Positions 1 to 12,599 of a stretch of 64,000 nucleotides of DNA are shown here, piece after piece. The position numbers and the translations under genes were made by a program. This DNA is from Persicaria tinctoria (taxonomy: Eukaryota; Streptophyta; Magnoliopsida; Caryophyllales; Polygonaceae). Positions within the stretch are counted from its first letter, which is position 1; the number at the start of each line of letters is the position of its first letter. The notes beneath the pieces were generated by a model. The model did not search any database, was not told the origin of the DNA, and saw nothing but the letters and a program-made list of their open reading frames with translations. The stretch is taken from contig JBANSL010000016.1 of the NCBI GenBank assembly GCA_037127255.1, positions 5,892,501 to 5,956,500 on the forward strand, read 5' to 3'.

Positions 1-352
1 ATATTAATAATATATATAGATATATAGATTTAATCAATTACTACATTTTTTTTGGGTAAAAAAATTACTACATTTATAGTAATACATCATCTCCACAAAC
101 TAAACACCTAAAATAGACAGGCCAAAAAAGGCACTTTTCTTGAAGGTGTAGCCGGCAACAAGGTTACGTGTAACGACGTCGTTTAGGCTCCGCACCGGAC
201 GGGCCAAACCCGACCAAACAAGACAAACACCAAACAAACCAAACCCACTGCCGATTTTAACCGCACGGGGGTTAACTTAACCACACCCCATGGTTAACCC
301 TTCCCCCACCCACGCGCTTACTTAACCCCATCCATTCCCCCTTTTTCATTAA
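1..352. other. intergenic, nothing recognised
   Basis: This stretch has an AT-rich start and then a C-rich, purine-poor section. I see no coding, RNA or repeat structure that I can support. It ends at the TAA target site of the next element. Confidence 0.5.
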
Positions 353-631
353 GAGCATCTCCAACAGTTTCCCCATTTTAGGGATTTTGGAGTTTTTGGG
401 GAATTTTAAGGGATTTTTTGGTCCAACAGATTCTCCATCCCATTCTCCAAAATGGAGAAGCAGCAGAAAAAATGGAGAGGATTCCCTAAATCTGCAGCAT
501 TCTCCAAACTAAACAATTCTCCAAATCTTCGAAATGGGGAAGCTGTTGGATTTAAAGCGAAAATAATTTGGAGAATATGTATTTTGTTTCCCCATTTTGG
601 GAAAATTTTAGGGAAGCTGTTGGAGATGGTC
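353..631. mobile_element. Tourist/PIF-like MITE with TAA target duplication
   Basis: The 279-bp element begins GAGCATCTCCAACAG and ends with its near-complement, CTGTTGGAGATGGTC. It is flanked by TAA on both sides (350-352 and 632-634). A 3-bp TAA/TTA duplication with short TIRs is the PIF/Harbinger-Tourist signature. The interior is low-complexity and has no real gene; the small ORF inside is incidental. Confidence 0.7.
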
Positions 632-1249
632 TAAGAGCTTCTCCAACAGCTTCCCCAAATGTTTTTCTAAAATGGGGAATCAATACCAAGTTTCTCCAAA
701 TTATTTTAGACCAAACTCCAAAAGCTTCCCTATAATAGAGAATTTCACCTTCATTTTATTTTTTTAAAAAATAATTTATTTAAAATTATTGTACACCATT
801 TGTGATTTTTTTGACTTGTTCACACATAGAATCGGTTTGGTAACTAGCTAGGATAATTAATTGTTGACTTGTTCATAGAGGCAATGGGTATAGTAGGGAT
901 AATTAAAATCTATATTCACAATTGTATGGAATTTTTTTACAGAAAACAACAACACATAATCTGCTGTAAATTCACAGCAACTCAACAAGTGCAGCAACTA
1001 TAGCATGAAAAAAATTCAAATTGTGAAAAGATTGGTTAGTTTAACTTGTGATAACCATAAGAATCTTGCCATGGCATGGAATAAATGTTTTTTTTACAGA
1101 AAACAGCAACACAGAAACACATAAACTGATGTACATTAACAGCAAGTGCAGCAATCAGAGAGAAAGGAGATCTTGTTCTCTTTAAACTGAGGTGTTGGAG
1201 GAGGCCACTTGTGGAGCTGTTTTGGAGAGATTTAAGCTGATCACAATCA

Positions 1250-1975
1250 CCAATAACAGCCACTGTTATAACAAAGTTCATAGCTAACAACCATGACATT
1301 GGATCTTATTTTTCATCATAAAAGAGCTAGAAAAAAATCTGAAAAAACAGTCACTGTTATGACAATGTTCATAGGTAAACACCATGACATTGGAGCTTAT
1401 TTTTCACCATAAAACTGCTAGAAAAGAGGTGAAAAAACATCCATTGTTATGACAAAGGTCATAGCTGAACACCATGACATTGTGTCTTATTTTTCACCAT
1501 AAAAGTCCTAGAAAAGAGCTGAAAAAACAGCCACTGTTATGACAAAGGTCATAGCTGAATACCATGACATTGTATCTTATTTTTTTCACCATAAAAGAGC
1601 TAGAAAAGAGCTGAAAAAACAGCTGCTGTCATGAATGAAAAAATCATACTCCCTCCGTTAATTAAAACTTGACGTTTTACTATTCACGCACGTATTTTTA
1701 GGTGTTAAAAACTATATAAAATATTAACTTTTATAAAAAAAATTTAAAATAATATCATACTTATTACTATTAAGTGTGAATGTATAAAAACAAATGTAAA
1801 AAAAAGTTAGTATTTTATATAGTTTTTATCGTTCTAAAAAAGCGTGCATGAATAGTAAACGACAAGTTTTAATTAACAGAGGGAGTATCATTTAAGCTTA
1901 TTTTTTACCAAAAAAGAGCTAGAAAGGAGCCTGAAAACACCTACTGTCATGACAAAGTTCAAAGAAGCAAAGCCA
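1250..1975. repeat. ~90-bp tandem repeat array interrupted by a MITE
   Basis: The core ccatgacattg recurs at 1291, 1382, 1472 and 1562, giving a period of 90-91 bp. Each unit carries cactgttatgacaaa... and ...cttatttttcaccataaaa. A degenerate partial unit resumes at about 1900, after the Stowaway insertion at 1649-1885, so the array predates that insertion. Confidence 0.85.
1649..1885. mobile_element. Stowaway-type MITE (237 bp, TA duplication)
   Basis: The ends CTCCCTCCGTTAATTAAAAC and its near-complement ...TTTTAATTAACAGAGGGAG are flanked by TA on both sides (1647-1648 and 1886-1887). CTCCCTCCGT termini with a TA duplication define plant Tc1/mariner Stowaway MITEs. A sister copy of identical length sits at 32538-32774. 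Confidence 0.9.
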
Positions 1976-4082
1976 TGATGGTCACCAGAAACAAGCTACA
2001 AAAAGAGTTGTTCAAAGTCCTTTAACACTTCCACAACTGTAAATTATATGGGTGCGTTAATTAAACAAACATACCAGTCTCCCTTTTGTCCAATGGCTTT
2101 TCCCAGCTTCCAAAATGAAGCCCTTTTGTATTCTTTTAATCCTTTCCAGCAACCTCCTGAAAGGCAATCCCATTAACCTCTTTTGCTCAAAACGGACTAC
2201 AAAACTCATTAAATTTAAGAGAATTGGATACTATTACAAGTGCAATTCAATTAATTTGGACGATCAAAGGCAAAAGAAAATTAAAGTGGTTACATAGTCA
2301 TATCATATTCATATCTGTAGTTCTGTACAGATTGTCAGATTTCAAGCATGAAATTCAAATCATTAATAAAGTGAATGCTTCATTTGGAGGATCTAATCAA
2401 TAAAAACTGTTTTATTTTGTTGGCTGTGAGGATTGACAAATCCCCAAGGGTTTTCTAGGAAGCATAATAAAGCAGGGGGCATTCATACGATATGATTGGA
2501 AAAAAAAGACTTACATAGTTCACAGCTGATACTGGCAAGTGGCAACAGGTAGGATCGCGCCTCCTGACATAAACACACAAAGAAGCATTCTGTTATAGAC
2601 AGATTTTTATCATCATTCTTTGAAACAAGGAACTATCTTCTTTTGGTACCTGCATTCCTCAAAAGCTGAAGCAGATGAAGGGTTGCAAACTTGCATTATA
2701 TATTTCAAGTGTTAGCATTCTGGATGATTTATTGGCAAAAGCCGAAAGTAATTCTACAAGTAATGACAGTGCCAGTGCATACATAGAAGTAATTCCACAA
2801 GTAATTCAACAGCAATACAGCACACCTAAAAAATCAGATTTTCATTCTCTAAAATTAAGATTTATATGATCATATAAATCCAACAGCAATACTGCAGAGC
2901 TGCTGTAAATTCATCAGCAACAACACATCTAACAATCAGTTCCATATTCTCAATAAAATCATATTGTTATTCTCTAAAAAATCAGATTTTCATTCTCTAA
3001 AATTGATATTTATGTGATTGTTTATAAAATCAGATTGTCATTCAGATTTTCATTCTCTAACAAATCAGAACAATATAACCATTAACCAGCATTTTCCATT
3101 CTTTTTGTGTTGATTGAGGTTCGTTGCTTGGTTGATGGTGTACTCTTTCAAGGCTGAAATATTTCCATCAGTTCCGATTTGTTGTTCAAAAGAGCATCCC
3201 AATCTGAATTGCTTGGTTATTGAATTCTCAAAAACGTTTTTGAATTGCTTAACAATGAAGGCTCAATTAACTTTGAAATTTCACCGGAGCATGAAAAAAA
3301 TTTCACCAGAGCATGAAAAATGTTCTTTGATTAATTGACCCAACAGAGGTGGAAGAAGAAGAGAAAAATAGTTCAAGAAGGCTCACCTGTAGAAGCAGAG
3401 TCTTCTTTGTTGACAACTTGTCGAGCAGAGCAATCCAAATTCAAAGTCGGTTTTTGAGAGTTGAAAGTGGAAGAACGTGGGAAAAAGGGTTCTCCAAAAA
3501 ATTTAGCGTTGCTCCACATTTGGGGAAGCTACCCTAGTTTTCTCATTCCCACCCTATTTTGGAGAATGGGCTGGGGAAGCTGTTGGACCTGAAAATGGCC
3601 CAAAATCCCCCAAATTCAGAATTTTTTCCAAAATAGAAAACCTCTTGGAGTTGCTCTAAACTCGAAAAGCAACCAGAGGAGGAAGAAGAAGAACCCCAAA
3701 AAAACATCCCCTTTCCCCACTTTTTGCTCCTCCATTAACGGCATCTTCTCTCTCCTTCCACCTTCGCAGCTCGCTAAGGGGAAAGCAATCGCAATCGAAA
3801 CAGAAATCTCAAGCTGCGATCCTTTTGCATTGTTCAATTTCTCCAAAAAATCGCGTTTCTTTCCTTTTTTTTCTTCAAATCTGTTAATTCCTCCCGAGAT
3901 TCTTGAAGATCCGCGCGTGTTTTTCCGGTAATAATTTATAATAGTATTGATTCGCAATTCCCTCGGTGGTTTCCAGTTGAGCAAATGTAGAGAAAGAGGG
4001 GGGATTTACCAAGATTTCGCCTTCATTTTGCTGTGTGAATCTTGAATCGACGTTTTCGCCGGCGGTTTAGTGGCGGTGGAGT

Positions 4083-7000
4083 ATGGTGGTGAAGATGATG
4101 AGGTGGTCGCCGTGGCCGCCGCTAGTGACGAGGAAGTATGAGGTGAAGGTCGTGGTCAGGCGCTTGGAAGGGTTTAATCTGGTGCGCGACGGTTCCGATA
4201 AGGAGAGCGGTGGCAGTAGAGGTGGAGATCTGCCGTCTATTAGCGGCGGATTGACGGTGGAGGTTCGCTGGAGGGGCCCTAAGATGGCTAGCTTGATGAG
4301 CTCGCTGAGGAGGACTGTGAAGAGGAATTTTACCAAGGAGGTTGTTTTTGCTGAAGAAAACGACGGCGTTTTGTCCTGGGAGGAGGAGTTTCAGAGTGTT
4401 TGCAATCTCTCTGCTTATTACAAGGATAATAATTCGTTTCATCCTTGGGAGATCGGCTTCACCGTTCTCAATGTTAGTGTCTTTCTCCTCTCCCCCCTCT
4501 TCCCCTAAATTTTATTTTTGTGCTATTAAATTCCCTAGTATTATTAATATTCATTTCTGGGAATTAATTGAATTGAATTCCTCTGGTTGTCAACTGATTT
4601 ATTTATTCGTTGACTACTAATTTGAGCTGTTATATTTTTGGGCATCTCTTGAACCCTTCAAAGATAGAGGGATTGAAGTTGAAGAGTTGTGTAGTTTAAC
4701 TGAAATCGTTTGAAACTTATCTTTAGATTGCTTTTGATATCTCAACATGTTTTTTGCTTGGTGATTTCTTTGTGGCCATGTGAATGGAAACAAGTGTGAA
4801 AGTTTCGTTGTGGGTCAGAGTGGAGTTACTAGCTATGAAATCATTTTCAGGGGCCCCAACTGTGTTCTATCAATAGTGATTTTCCTTTGCTTGAATGGCG
4901 TTTCTGAATGGGTCAAAGTTGAGCTTTGTAGCTTAGCCTAGGAATATTCGGGCGTGTTATGTTGTTTTTGTGTGCTTGTATCGTATACAAATGTGAATAT
5001 GATGCTGAACGGACCGGATATGCCCTCCCCAGCTTCAACTGAATATAAAATGACACATTGATTTAACAATACCTTACTTTGCCTTCAACATGAGTTTTGA
5101 TTCTGTGATTGGCTAATTGTTTTGGATTTGTATGTTATTGATTGTTTGCCATTGTTCATTGATTGGTATTATTCTGGCCCTGCTGGGACATGTTAGGAAG
5201 AAAAATATCATAAGATATCTTGATAATATTTACTGTATTATTTATGTCTGGCACAAGAAGAGGCTGTTTTGGGCCTGTTTCTCCCATTAATTTCTCTCTA
5301 TTCGATGAGTTTGAGTTGATTTAAATCTTGTGTAGTGATGATATAGATGTGGTTGTTTTTGGTTCTATGTTATCCTGAAATATTGTAATGAAATTACTTT
5401 GACTAGTTAAAAAGCATCAATCAATCTAGGTAAAAAGCCAATATTATTTTGTCTTATGCCCCCTTAATAGTTATTTTTTGTAAACGTTTCTCATCGTCTT
5501 CATAACTTTTGACCGCGTACGACTACTTATCTTATATTACGTGCTTTGTCATTTTATGATTTATTGATATGACACCCGAAAATCACATTGATTTCTGTAA
5601 TAGGGCCCTTAATCTCATTGCAATATTTCTCAATTTAGGGCTCAAAGCAAGGTCCCAAGAACAAGGCTACCATTATTGGAACTGCATTGCTGAATCTAGC
5701 CGACTTTGCTTCAAGAACTGAAGAGAAAGAGTTTGAATTAAGCATCCCTGTCATGGTGCCAGGTTCAGCTGTTGACCCACAACCATCACTTTGTGTATGT
5801 GGTGCTTCGTTTTTTTATTTCTGTCTTCATTGGTGCTTGCATAATCTTTTAGTTATTTACTTTGCCTTTTTCATCAAACTAACCAGTGACCTGAAATTCA
5901 TGGGATTATTTATCACAGATGATGCTGAGCATGATGGAGTTGAGAACCACTCAAGATTCTGCAGAGTCAGTGCAGAGATCTATAGTCCCTGCTACCACAC
6001 CCTCCATCCTTTCCAGCGAAGTACCGCAACCCGCATTACTGAAAGATGAACCCTCTGCCCTAAAAGCTGGTCTAAGAAAGGTCAAGATATTGACCGAATA
6101 TATGTCATCCCGGAGAGTGAAAAAGGCTTTCCGTGATCGTGAAGAGGATGTTAGCGAGGGCAAATGCTCATCCAGAAGTGAGGACGATGATTACCCATTT
6201 GACTCTGACTCGCTTGAAGAATTTGAGTCAGGAGAAACAGATGAAGGGAACATAGTGAAGGGTGATTCATCTAGTTTTAGAAAGTCCTTCAGCTATGGAA
6301 CCCTAGCTTATGCTAATTACGCTGGTGGATCCTTTTTCTCAAGCATGAGGGTTAACAGTGAAGATGAGGGATGGGTCTACTATAGCAACCGTAAGTCTGA
6401 TGTTGGATACTCAATAAAAGAAGATGATGTGACCGAACCAGTTTGTGAGCCACCTTTGGTGCTGAGCTCAAAACGTAGTATTCTTCCTTGGCGTAAGAGA
6501 AAGTTAAGCTTTAGGTCTCCCAAAGGAAAGGGTGAGCCATTACTAAAGAAGGCTTATGGAGAAGAAGGTGGTGATGATATAGATTTTGATCGCAGACAGC
6601 TTACCTCTGATGAGTCATTTGGGGTAAGAAATTTTTGTACCTGTTTGGACAATCATATTTTGTTTCTGTTGCCTTGATAACATACACATCAGTACTTGTT
6701 TTTGAATGGAAACCAAAATTTCATCTTTTGTCAACAATTGCAAAGTTTTTATTGGAAAACTCATGGTTCTTCTTCTTTTGTTTCTGAAGTGGCCGAAGAC
6801 TGATGAAGATTCGGCAGCAAATCGTTCTTCAGTATCTGAGTTCGGGGATGACAGTTTCGCCGTGGGTAGCTGGGATCTGAAGGAAATTACAAGTCGCGAT
6901 GGGCACATGAAGCTACAAACCCAGGTTTTCTTTGCCACTATAGATCAAAGGAGTGAAAGAGCAGCTGGCGAGAGTGCATGCACTGCTCTTGTTGCTGTGA

Positions 7001-7902
7001 TTGCTGACTGGTTCCATAACAACCCAGAGGCTCTACCCATCAAGTCTCAATTTGATAGTTTGATCAGAGATGGCTCCTTGGAGTGGAGGAATCTGTGCGA
7101 GGATGATAAGTACAAGGAAAGATTCCCTGACAAGCATTTTGATCTAGAAACAGTTCTTCAAGCCAACATAAGGTCGCTCTCTGTTCATCCTGGAAAAAGT
7201 TTTATTGGGTTCTTCCACCCTGATGGAGTGGATGAGGCTGAAGGTAAATTTGACTTTTTGCACGGAGCCATGTCCTTGGATGGTATATGGGATGAGATCA
7301 CTCGTGAAGAACCGCAGTATAACATTAATGGCAGCAAGGAGCCCAAGGTTTACATTGTTAGCTGGAACGACCATTTCTTTATCCTCAGGATAGAGCCTGA
7401 AGCCTACTATGTCATCGATACATTGGGTGAAAGGCTCTTTGAGGGCTGTAACCAGGCTTATATGCTGAAATTTGACCGAGATACAAAAATTTTCAAACTC
7501 CCAAGCACTTCAGCAGCAAGTGAAGAGAAATCTGGTGTTGATCAGCAAGTGGGGTTGGTTGCACCAGAAACCACAAATGGGCAGCCTCAGCTTAGCAAGG
7601 AGGGTTCTCCTGCAGTGGCGCCAAAGGACCCTGCCAAAAACGGTGAGCCAGCTAGGGGTGATGGAGAAGAAGAAGAAGAGTTGGTTTGCCAGGGTAAGGA
7701 GTCCTGCAAAGAGTACATAAAAAGTTTCTTGGCAGCAATACCGATTAGGGAATTGCAAGCAGATCTGAAGAAAGGGCTGGTTTCCTCGATCCCACTGCAC
7801 CAACGGCTTCAGATTGAATTCCACTACACCCAGTTGATACAACCTAGTGCAGAAGAAGCTGTTGCGAGTCCTATGCAGGCAATGGAAGCGGATGCTTGTT
7901 AG
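4083..7902 (+). CDS. NT-C2 (EEIG1/EHBP1 N-terminal) domain protein
   Basis: Four exons with GT-AG introns (4083-4472, 5639-5794, 5919-6623, 6790-7902) give a 787-aa protein. All phases are consistent. Residues ~8-175 form the N-terminal C2-type domain (RKYEVKVVVRRLEGF, LTVEVRWRGPK, then a strand-rich tail crossing into exon 2). That domain is thought to bind lipid or scaffold at membranes. The middle is acidic and low-complexity and contains conserved blocks KSFSYGTLAYANYAGGS and LPWRKRKLSFRSPK. The C-terminal half holds the most conserved block (MKLQTQVFFATIDQRSERAA, ESACTALVAVIADW, YIVSWNDHFF, CKEYIKSFLAAIPIRELQAD). This architecture is a known plant family with no settled biochemical role. 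The ATG is the first in frame with the domain. No frameshift or missing block is seen. Confidence 0.92.
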
Positions 7903-9412
7903 TTGAAGCTGCCCGAGTATAACTATTAACTGCTTTTTTGATCACCCGGTGCTATTGAGACGGGCAGCTTTGTTAGTTTAACCAAAAAGAGCTCAAAAAT
8001 GGAGCTTTAGTTGTCCTATCTTTTTGTATTCCGGGTTAATAGCCGTACTCCCGGAGACCCTTTTAGTTTGTACATGACTAGTTGAGAACTGAAATGTATT
8101 GTCCTGCTGAATCTGATCTTTCTAACTTCAATCAATAGATATAAACCTTCAACTTCTGTTGTATGGTGAAGGAATTTTCAGTCAAACCATCATGTTTGAC
8201 TATGTTGTTGGTTATGGTGGAGGTTGGCCCCCCTCTGTCTGTTTGGGGCTACAGGCTAGTTGTGGTGAAGAATCAATTCAAATCAAATTGCTTATGATGA
8301 CTATTCCAATTTGGTGGTTTTGATTGATTAATTTGCAAGCCAAGATCAGATGTTGGTTCAAATGGACCCACCTGACAGTGCTGGCAAAGCAGTCCAAGTG
8401 CAGGTTTGAGGATATTCCCTGGCTGTGGTGGTGCTCTATTTCACCAGTTGGACTGTTGGAGCCCTCTCCTTGTAATCATCCACTCAATCCTCCCCACAAT
8501 TGATGGGTGCTTTGCTTTATGGCACATGCTGTCTACTCATTGCCTTCCACTGTGCCTCTCTTTCCCTCCCTGTGTGTTGAATCTTTTGTCACTGACTCAC
8601 TGTTGTTTTTCACTTTGGGTTTCAGTTACAAGTTGCAGTGTCTTTTGCTCTTACCCCCACTACAGAGGCATTTCAGGTACAGCTGCACATGCAGTGTATA
8701 TTCATTGCCTTGTGTTTTGATTCTCAATATGATTGCTTGTCAGTAAGAATTCAAATTCATTGAAGTTGCTCTAAACATATTTAAACTTGCAAGTTTCAGT
8801 TTGTTCTAAACTTGAGAGGTGGATTCGAATTCGCGACATTTTTTTACATTCTTTGAGCATTTTTTTTTTCTGTACAGTTCTTTTTAGCTTCATAAATGAC
8901 TTTTTGCACCAACTTTGTTATTTGCTTTAATATAGAAAGAACACTAATAAAAGCATGTAGCAGTAGAAACAGTAGATGTAGCCTGACATGAATAAAAGAT
9001 GGAGATGTTGAAAAGAGTCATTTCCCACAAAATCTAATTGAAAGATAGGAACATCTGTTATACGAGAAGAAAACATATAGAACATAAAATCAATGTAAAC
9101 TAACATAAAGGTTAGAAAGATGCTTTTGCACTCTAGCGCGCGTGCTTTGTTCTAGGACCACCATCCAAACACGGCGTTTTGATGTTCAGCATAAGCATGC
9201 TTGCATTCATGTCTAGTTATGAGATTGCCACCAATGATGCCCAGCAACACTAGACCACAAGAGTGGTTCTGCTAGCTAAAGCTGTTACATTATAAACGAC
9301 GATCATTGCATTTGGCCCTTTGAAGTTATTATTAAGCAACACCCTATAGAGCAAGCAAATAGATAAAACTTAGCAAGAGAGAAATAAGATATGCAGCATA
9401 TACTTGTATAGG
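7903..9412. other. 3' flank between two convergent genes
   Basis: This holds the 3' UTRs of the NT-C2 gene (rightward) and the glutaredoxin gene (leftward), plus ordinary AT-rich sequence. The short ORFs at 8400-8750 have unnatural composition and no recognisable motif. No further gene is seen. Confidence 0.6.
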
Positions 9413-10294
9413 TTAGGAGCAAAGAGGGCACTTGATCAATCCATTCTCATTGCAGCTTGAGCACCTAGAAAACGACCCATCTTTCCTTTCACCATGGAAG
9501 ACCTTCCGGCTTCCATTGCAGCTGCTGCACACCACAAACCTCACATTGCCGCATCCCTTGCACTTTTGATTGCAAGGAACAAGCGGTATCCCGTCAAGGA
9601 GGGTCTTGAGCTTCCCACATTCGTGTAACGTTACCACCTCATCGGCCCCTCCTATGAGTCTTCCCTTGATGAAAAGCCTCGGTGGGATGATCCTGCCACC
9701 CAAGATCTCCCACAGCTCCTCCCGGAATTCCAAGTGCATTGAAACATCCCTCTCATGGTAGACAACCTGAAAGCTGTCTAACAAGAACTTTATGCTATGA
9801 CAGTCTTCAAATGTCTTCCTTATGCCTCTCAGGCTTGTCGTGTAGAGGATGACCGAGTTGCTCCCTCCTGGTGGGCACTTCGGCTCAAAACTCAACAAAC
9901 CTTCACAATTCCCATTTATCTCCTTCTCGGCGACAGGAGGGGAAGGCTCCATTTCCAAATGCCCATCATGGAAGGCTTCTTCATCACATTCTTGAAATAG
10001 ATCTTCTGTGTCGTTGAGCGCTGTAGAATGGACATAGCCAATCACATCCTTGACGGGTAGCCGGTTGTTAGCTTCAAGTTGTCCTTTCCTGCTTGCCTGT
10101 AACCTTAAATCAAACTCTTCCTCCCTTGTTATATGCTCATGTTCTTTGTAGCTTGGAGGGATTTGATGGGCTTGAAAGGAGAATTTTTCCGGGGATTGGA
10201 TGTGATGATCATAGACTGTGATATGATCTTTGGATGAGTGGAATGGTTGGAGGGATTTGAATCTCTTTAGGACTCTGACCCTTATCCCCTTCAT
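9413..10294 (-). CDS. glutaredoxin-domain protein with C-terminal CxxC zinc-binding tail
   Basis: Single exon, 293 aa. Residues ~145-245 are a glutaredoxin fold (SVILYTTSLRGIRKTFEDC, YHERDVSMHLEFREELWEIL, PPRLFIKGRLIGGADEV). The last ~50 residues carry four CxxC pairs (CKGC, CSSC, CSSC, CPLC), a DnaJ-like zinc-finger pattern. The usual N-terminal CxxC/CxxS redox motif is replaced by SLRGIRKT. That is typical of this plant subfamily and suggests a scaffold or metal-binding role rather than classical thiol transfer. The N-terminal ~140 residues are low in conserved features and probably disordered. The start is the first ATG of the open frame. It converges on the NT-C2 gene. Confidence 0.9.
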   Translation of the reverse strand: MKGIRVRVLKRFKSLQPFHSSKDHITVYDHHIQSPEKFSFQAHQIPPSYKEHEHITREEEFDLRLQASRKGQLEANNRLPVKDVIGYVHSTALNDTEDLFQECDEEAFHDGHLEMEPSPPVAEKEINGNCEGLLSFEPKCPPGGSNSVILYTTSLRGIRKTFEDCHSIKFLLDSFQVVYHERDVSMHLEFREELWEILGGRIIPPRLFIKGRLIGGADEVVTLHECGKLKTLLDGIPLVPCNQKCKGCGNVRFVVCSSCNGSRKVFHGERKDGSFSRCSSCNENGLIKCPLCS

Positions 10295-11366
10295 TGATCT
10301 AGTTGGATTTGTTTGATACTACAACAAGAAAGGGGTATTTTGCCTTAGAAAGGCCAATTATCTCTACTCATCAGTTTCTTCTTCTTCTCTTTTATGCCAT
10401 AGAAAGGCCTAAAGGCTTTTATGTCAGCTAGCTTTTTAAAAGTTTCCTAATGTAATTATCCTTGCAGGTGAGAGAAATAGAAGGTCAGAAAAGCAACCTA
10501 CCATTTTCGTCGGGTTCTACTAGCCAATCGGATATTGCCATGTCATCAAGCACGCAACGTGGCACCCTCCTACTGGATCAACCGAAACTAGACGACACTT
10601 TCTCCTAGTCAATATCATGTCTCAAATCCCTACTGTAAGTAACTCAACACATTCTAAGTGACATTATCTGGAAAAAAAAGTATCATATCAGTATGACATG
10701 TCAAACAGACCCCTTAGTTACCATTATTCGACAATATAGCAAGAACAAGATAACTATAAAACCCGAGAATCTGAACTTGAAACGGAGAGGTCGAGTGAAG
10801 GATAAAAGAATAAGAAAAATGGGAGACAAAGTGAGCAAGGATCATGATACAATAGCATGTGTTAAAAAGTACATGTCCCTCTTACCCTTTATCATTTCCC
10901 CCTTTCCCTTCATCTTCATCAAGAACCATCTATACTTGACATTGCAATTTCAACTTTATATATTTAAGCAAGTGGTGGTTGAGCCTTTTTTGGTACTCAC
11001 CCTGGCCCTCCTATCCATCCCTTTTGCTCTTCAAGTCCTTGATTTTGCTATCCCACCAATATCTTATAGGATTAGTCCTTGAAATTTCATATTCAAAATA
11101 GCATGGCATGGGTTCTTTCTTTTTCTAGGCTCTTTATACCACTATCTAAGTGAGATGAACATCCAAATCATGTAGTATTGGTTAAGAGGGCCTTGTTAGC
11201 TGGCCTTGTATGATTATGGTTATGGGGTCAATTGGCCCTGTGTTTGATTGGTGCCTCGACTTCCTTTTCATCTTTATCGCAAACATTTGTTTGTGCACGA
11301 AACTCGGTCCCAAATGTGATTGCCTGGTTTCATTAGGATGTTTCTTTAATAATTCAAAAGCATAAG
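10295..11366. other. intergenic, promoter side of the glutaredoxin gene
   Basis: AT-rich flank. A 129-codon open stretch at 10693-11082 (+) has no homology that I recognise and biased low-complexity composition, so I do not call it a gene. Confidence 0.5.
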
Positions 11367-12595
11367 TAAGAGTTGTGCCAAAGGGAGAGAAATTGGTAGG
11401 CACTCACTAAGGGATAGTGATGAGCAAATGCAAGTACTTTTCTTTCTAGTTCCTATGTGGTTAGAAGTTAGAACTTTGAATTGGATGGTACCTTTGCTTT
11501 TGAAATCATTTCTAAAATGGGTAATTTGGGGATTCTAAGTTTAAAATTATGTAAGACAACACACAAATGTCACAGTTACAAGATGTGGGTTTTGGTGTTT
11601 TAGTAAACTATACACAAATCTCTTATGCCAATGGCAATAACTTGGATGAAGAAAGAAAACAGCATCATCTGTAAATTTCCATTTCTTATTAGAAAATTAT
11701 GCCTCATCTGATTAGCTCTTGCTTTTGGTTACTTTCTTTATGAAAGAAAAACTTGGAAATTTAACTTCCTAATGAGCTAGTAAGAAACCCATTATTTTAT
11801 ATGTTAAAAAATTTCTTCATTCATTTTTATTTTTAAACACTAAAATTGATCTAAATAACTTTTCTGGATTCACTGTTTCTCAAGAATTTAACTTCCCACA
11901 CTTGTTCAAGCTCTAAAGCAACACACTTGAAAGTTGAAAACCAAGCAAATTAGTTAAATTCTCTTGGTTCAGCCATATTCAACTCTAAGAGTTGTGCCAA
12001 AGGGAGAGATATTGGTAGGTACTCACTAAGGGATAGTGATGAGCAAATGCAAGTACTTTTCTTTCTAGTTCCTATGTGGTTAGAACTTTGAATTGGATGG
12101 TACCTTTGCTTTTGAAATCATTTCTGAAATGGGTAATTTTGGATTCTAAGTTTAAAATTATGTAACACAACACACAAATCTCACAGTTACAAGATGTGGG
12201 ATGAAGAAAGAAAACAGCATCATCTGTAAATTTCCATTTCCTATTAGAAAATTATGCCTCATCTGATTAGCTGACAAAAAAAACCCAGTAAGTTGAAAAT
12301 GTCATGAAGTTGGATTAATTCTTGCGTTTGGTTACTTTCTTTATGAAAGAAAAACTCGGAAATTTAACTTCCTAATTAAAGAATATCCATTTCCATTATT
12401 TTATATGTTAAAAAATTTCTTCATTCATTTTTATTTTTAAGCACTAGTAAAATTTATCTAAATAACTTTTCTGGATTCACTGATTCTCAAGAATTTAACT
12501 TCCCACACTTGTTCAAGCTCTAAAGCAACACACTTGAAAGTTGAAAACCAAGCAAATGAGTTAAATTCTCTTGGTTCAGCCATATTCAACTTTAC
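11367..12595. repeat. large direct tandem duplication (~0.6 kb x2)
   Basis: The block starting aagagttgtgccaaagggag at about 11367 is repeated from about 11989. The copies align closely through to the shared end agccatattcaact (about 11975 and 12590). Copy 2 lacks a ~60-bp segment (cacaaatctcttatgccaat region, ~11590-11650) and has a short insertion near 12270. No coding content is seen in either copy. Confidence 0.85.
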
Positions 12596-12599
12596 AAGA

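Larger units (their letters stand above)
635..3656. mobile_element. probable larger PIF/Harbinger-like element, degenerate
   Basis: It starts directly after the TAA shared with the preceding MITE (GAGCTTCTCCAACAG...) and ends ...CTTGGAGTTGCTC followed by TAA at 3657-3659. The terminal repeats match at roughly two thirds of positions. A second internal copy of the tccaacagcttcccc motif lies near 3570. The interior has a 90-bp tandem array and a nested Stowaway MITE, and no intact transposase. It could instead be several adjacent small elements. Its right end is about 420 bp upstream of the NT-C2 gene start. Confidence 0.4.

Noticed and set aside
4122..4442. Antisense gene over the NT-C2 first exon
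   Set aside because: Its open frames mirror the GC-rich coding exon and have no independent evidence.
10693..11082. Small membrane protein of 129 aa
   Set aside because: Hydrophobic composition arises from T-rich sequence. There is no recognisable family and no splice or promoter context.
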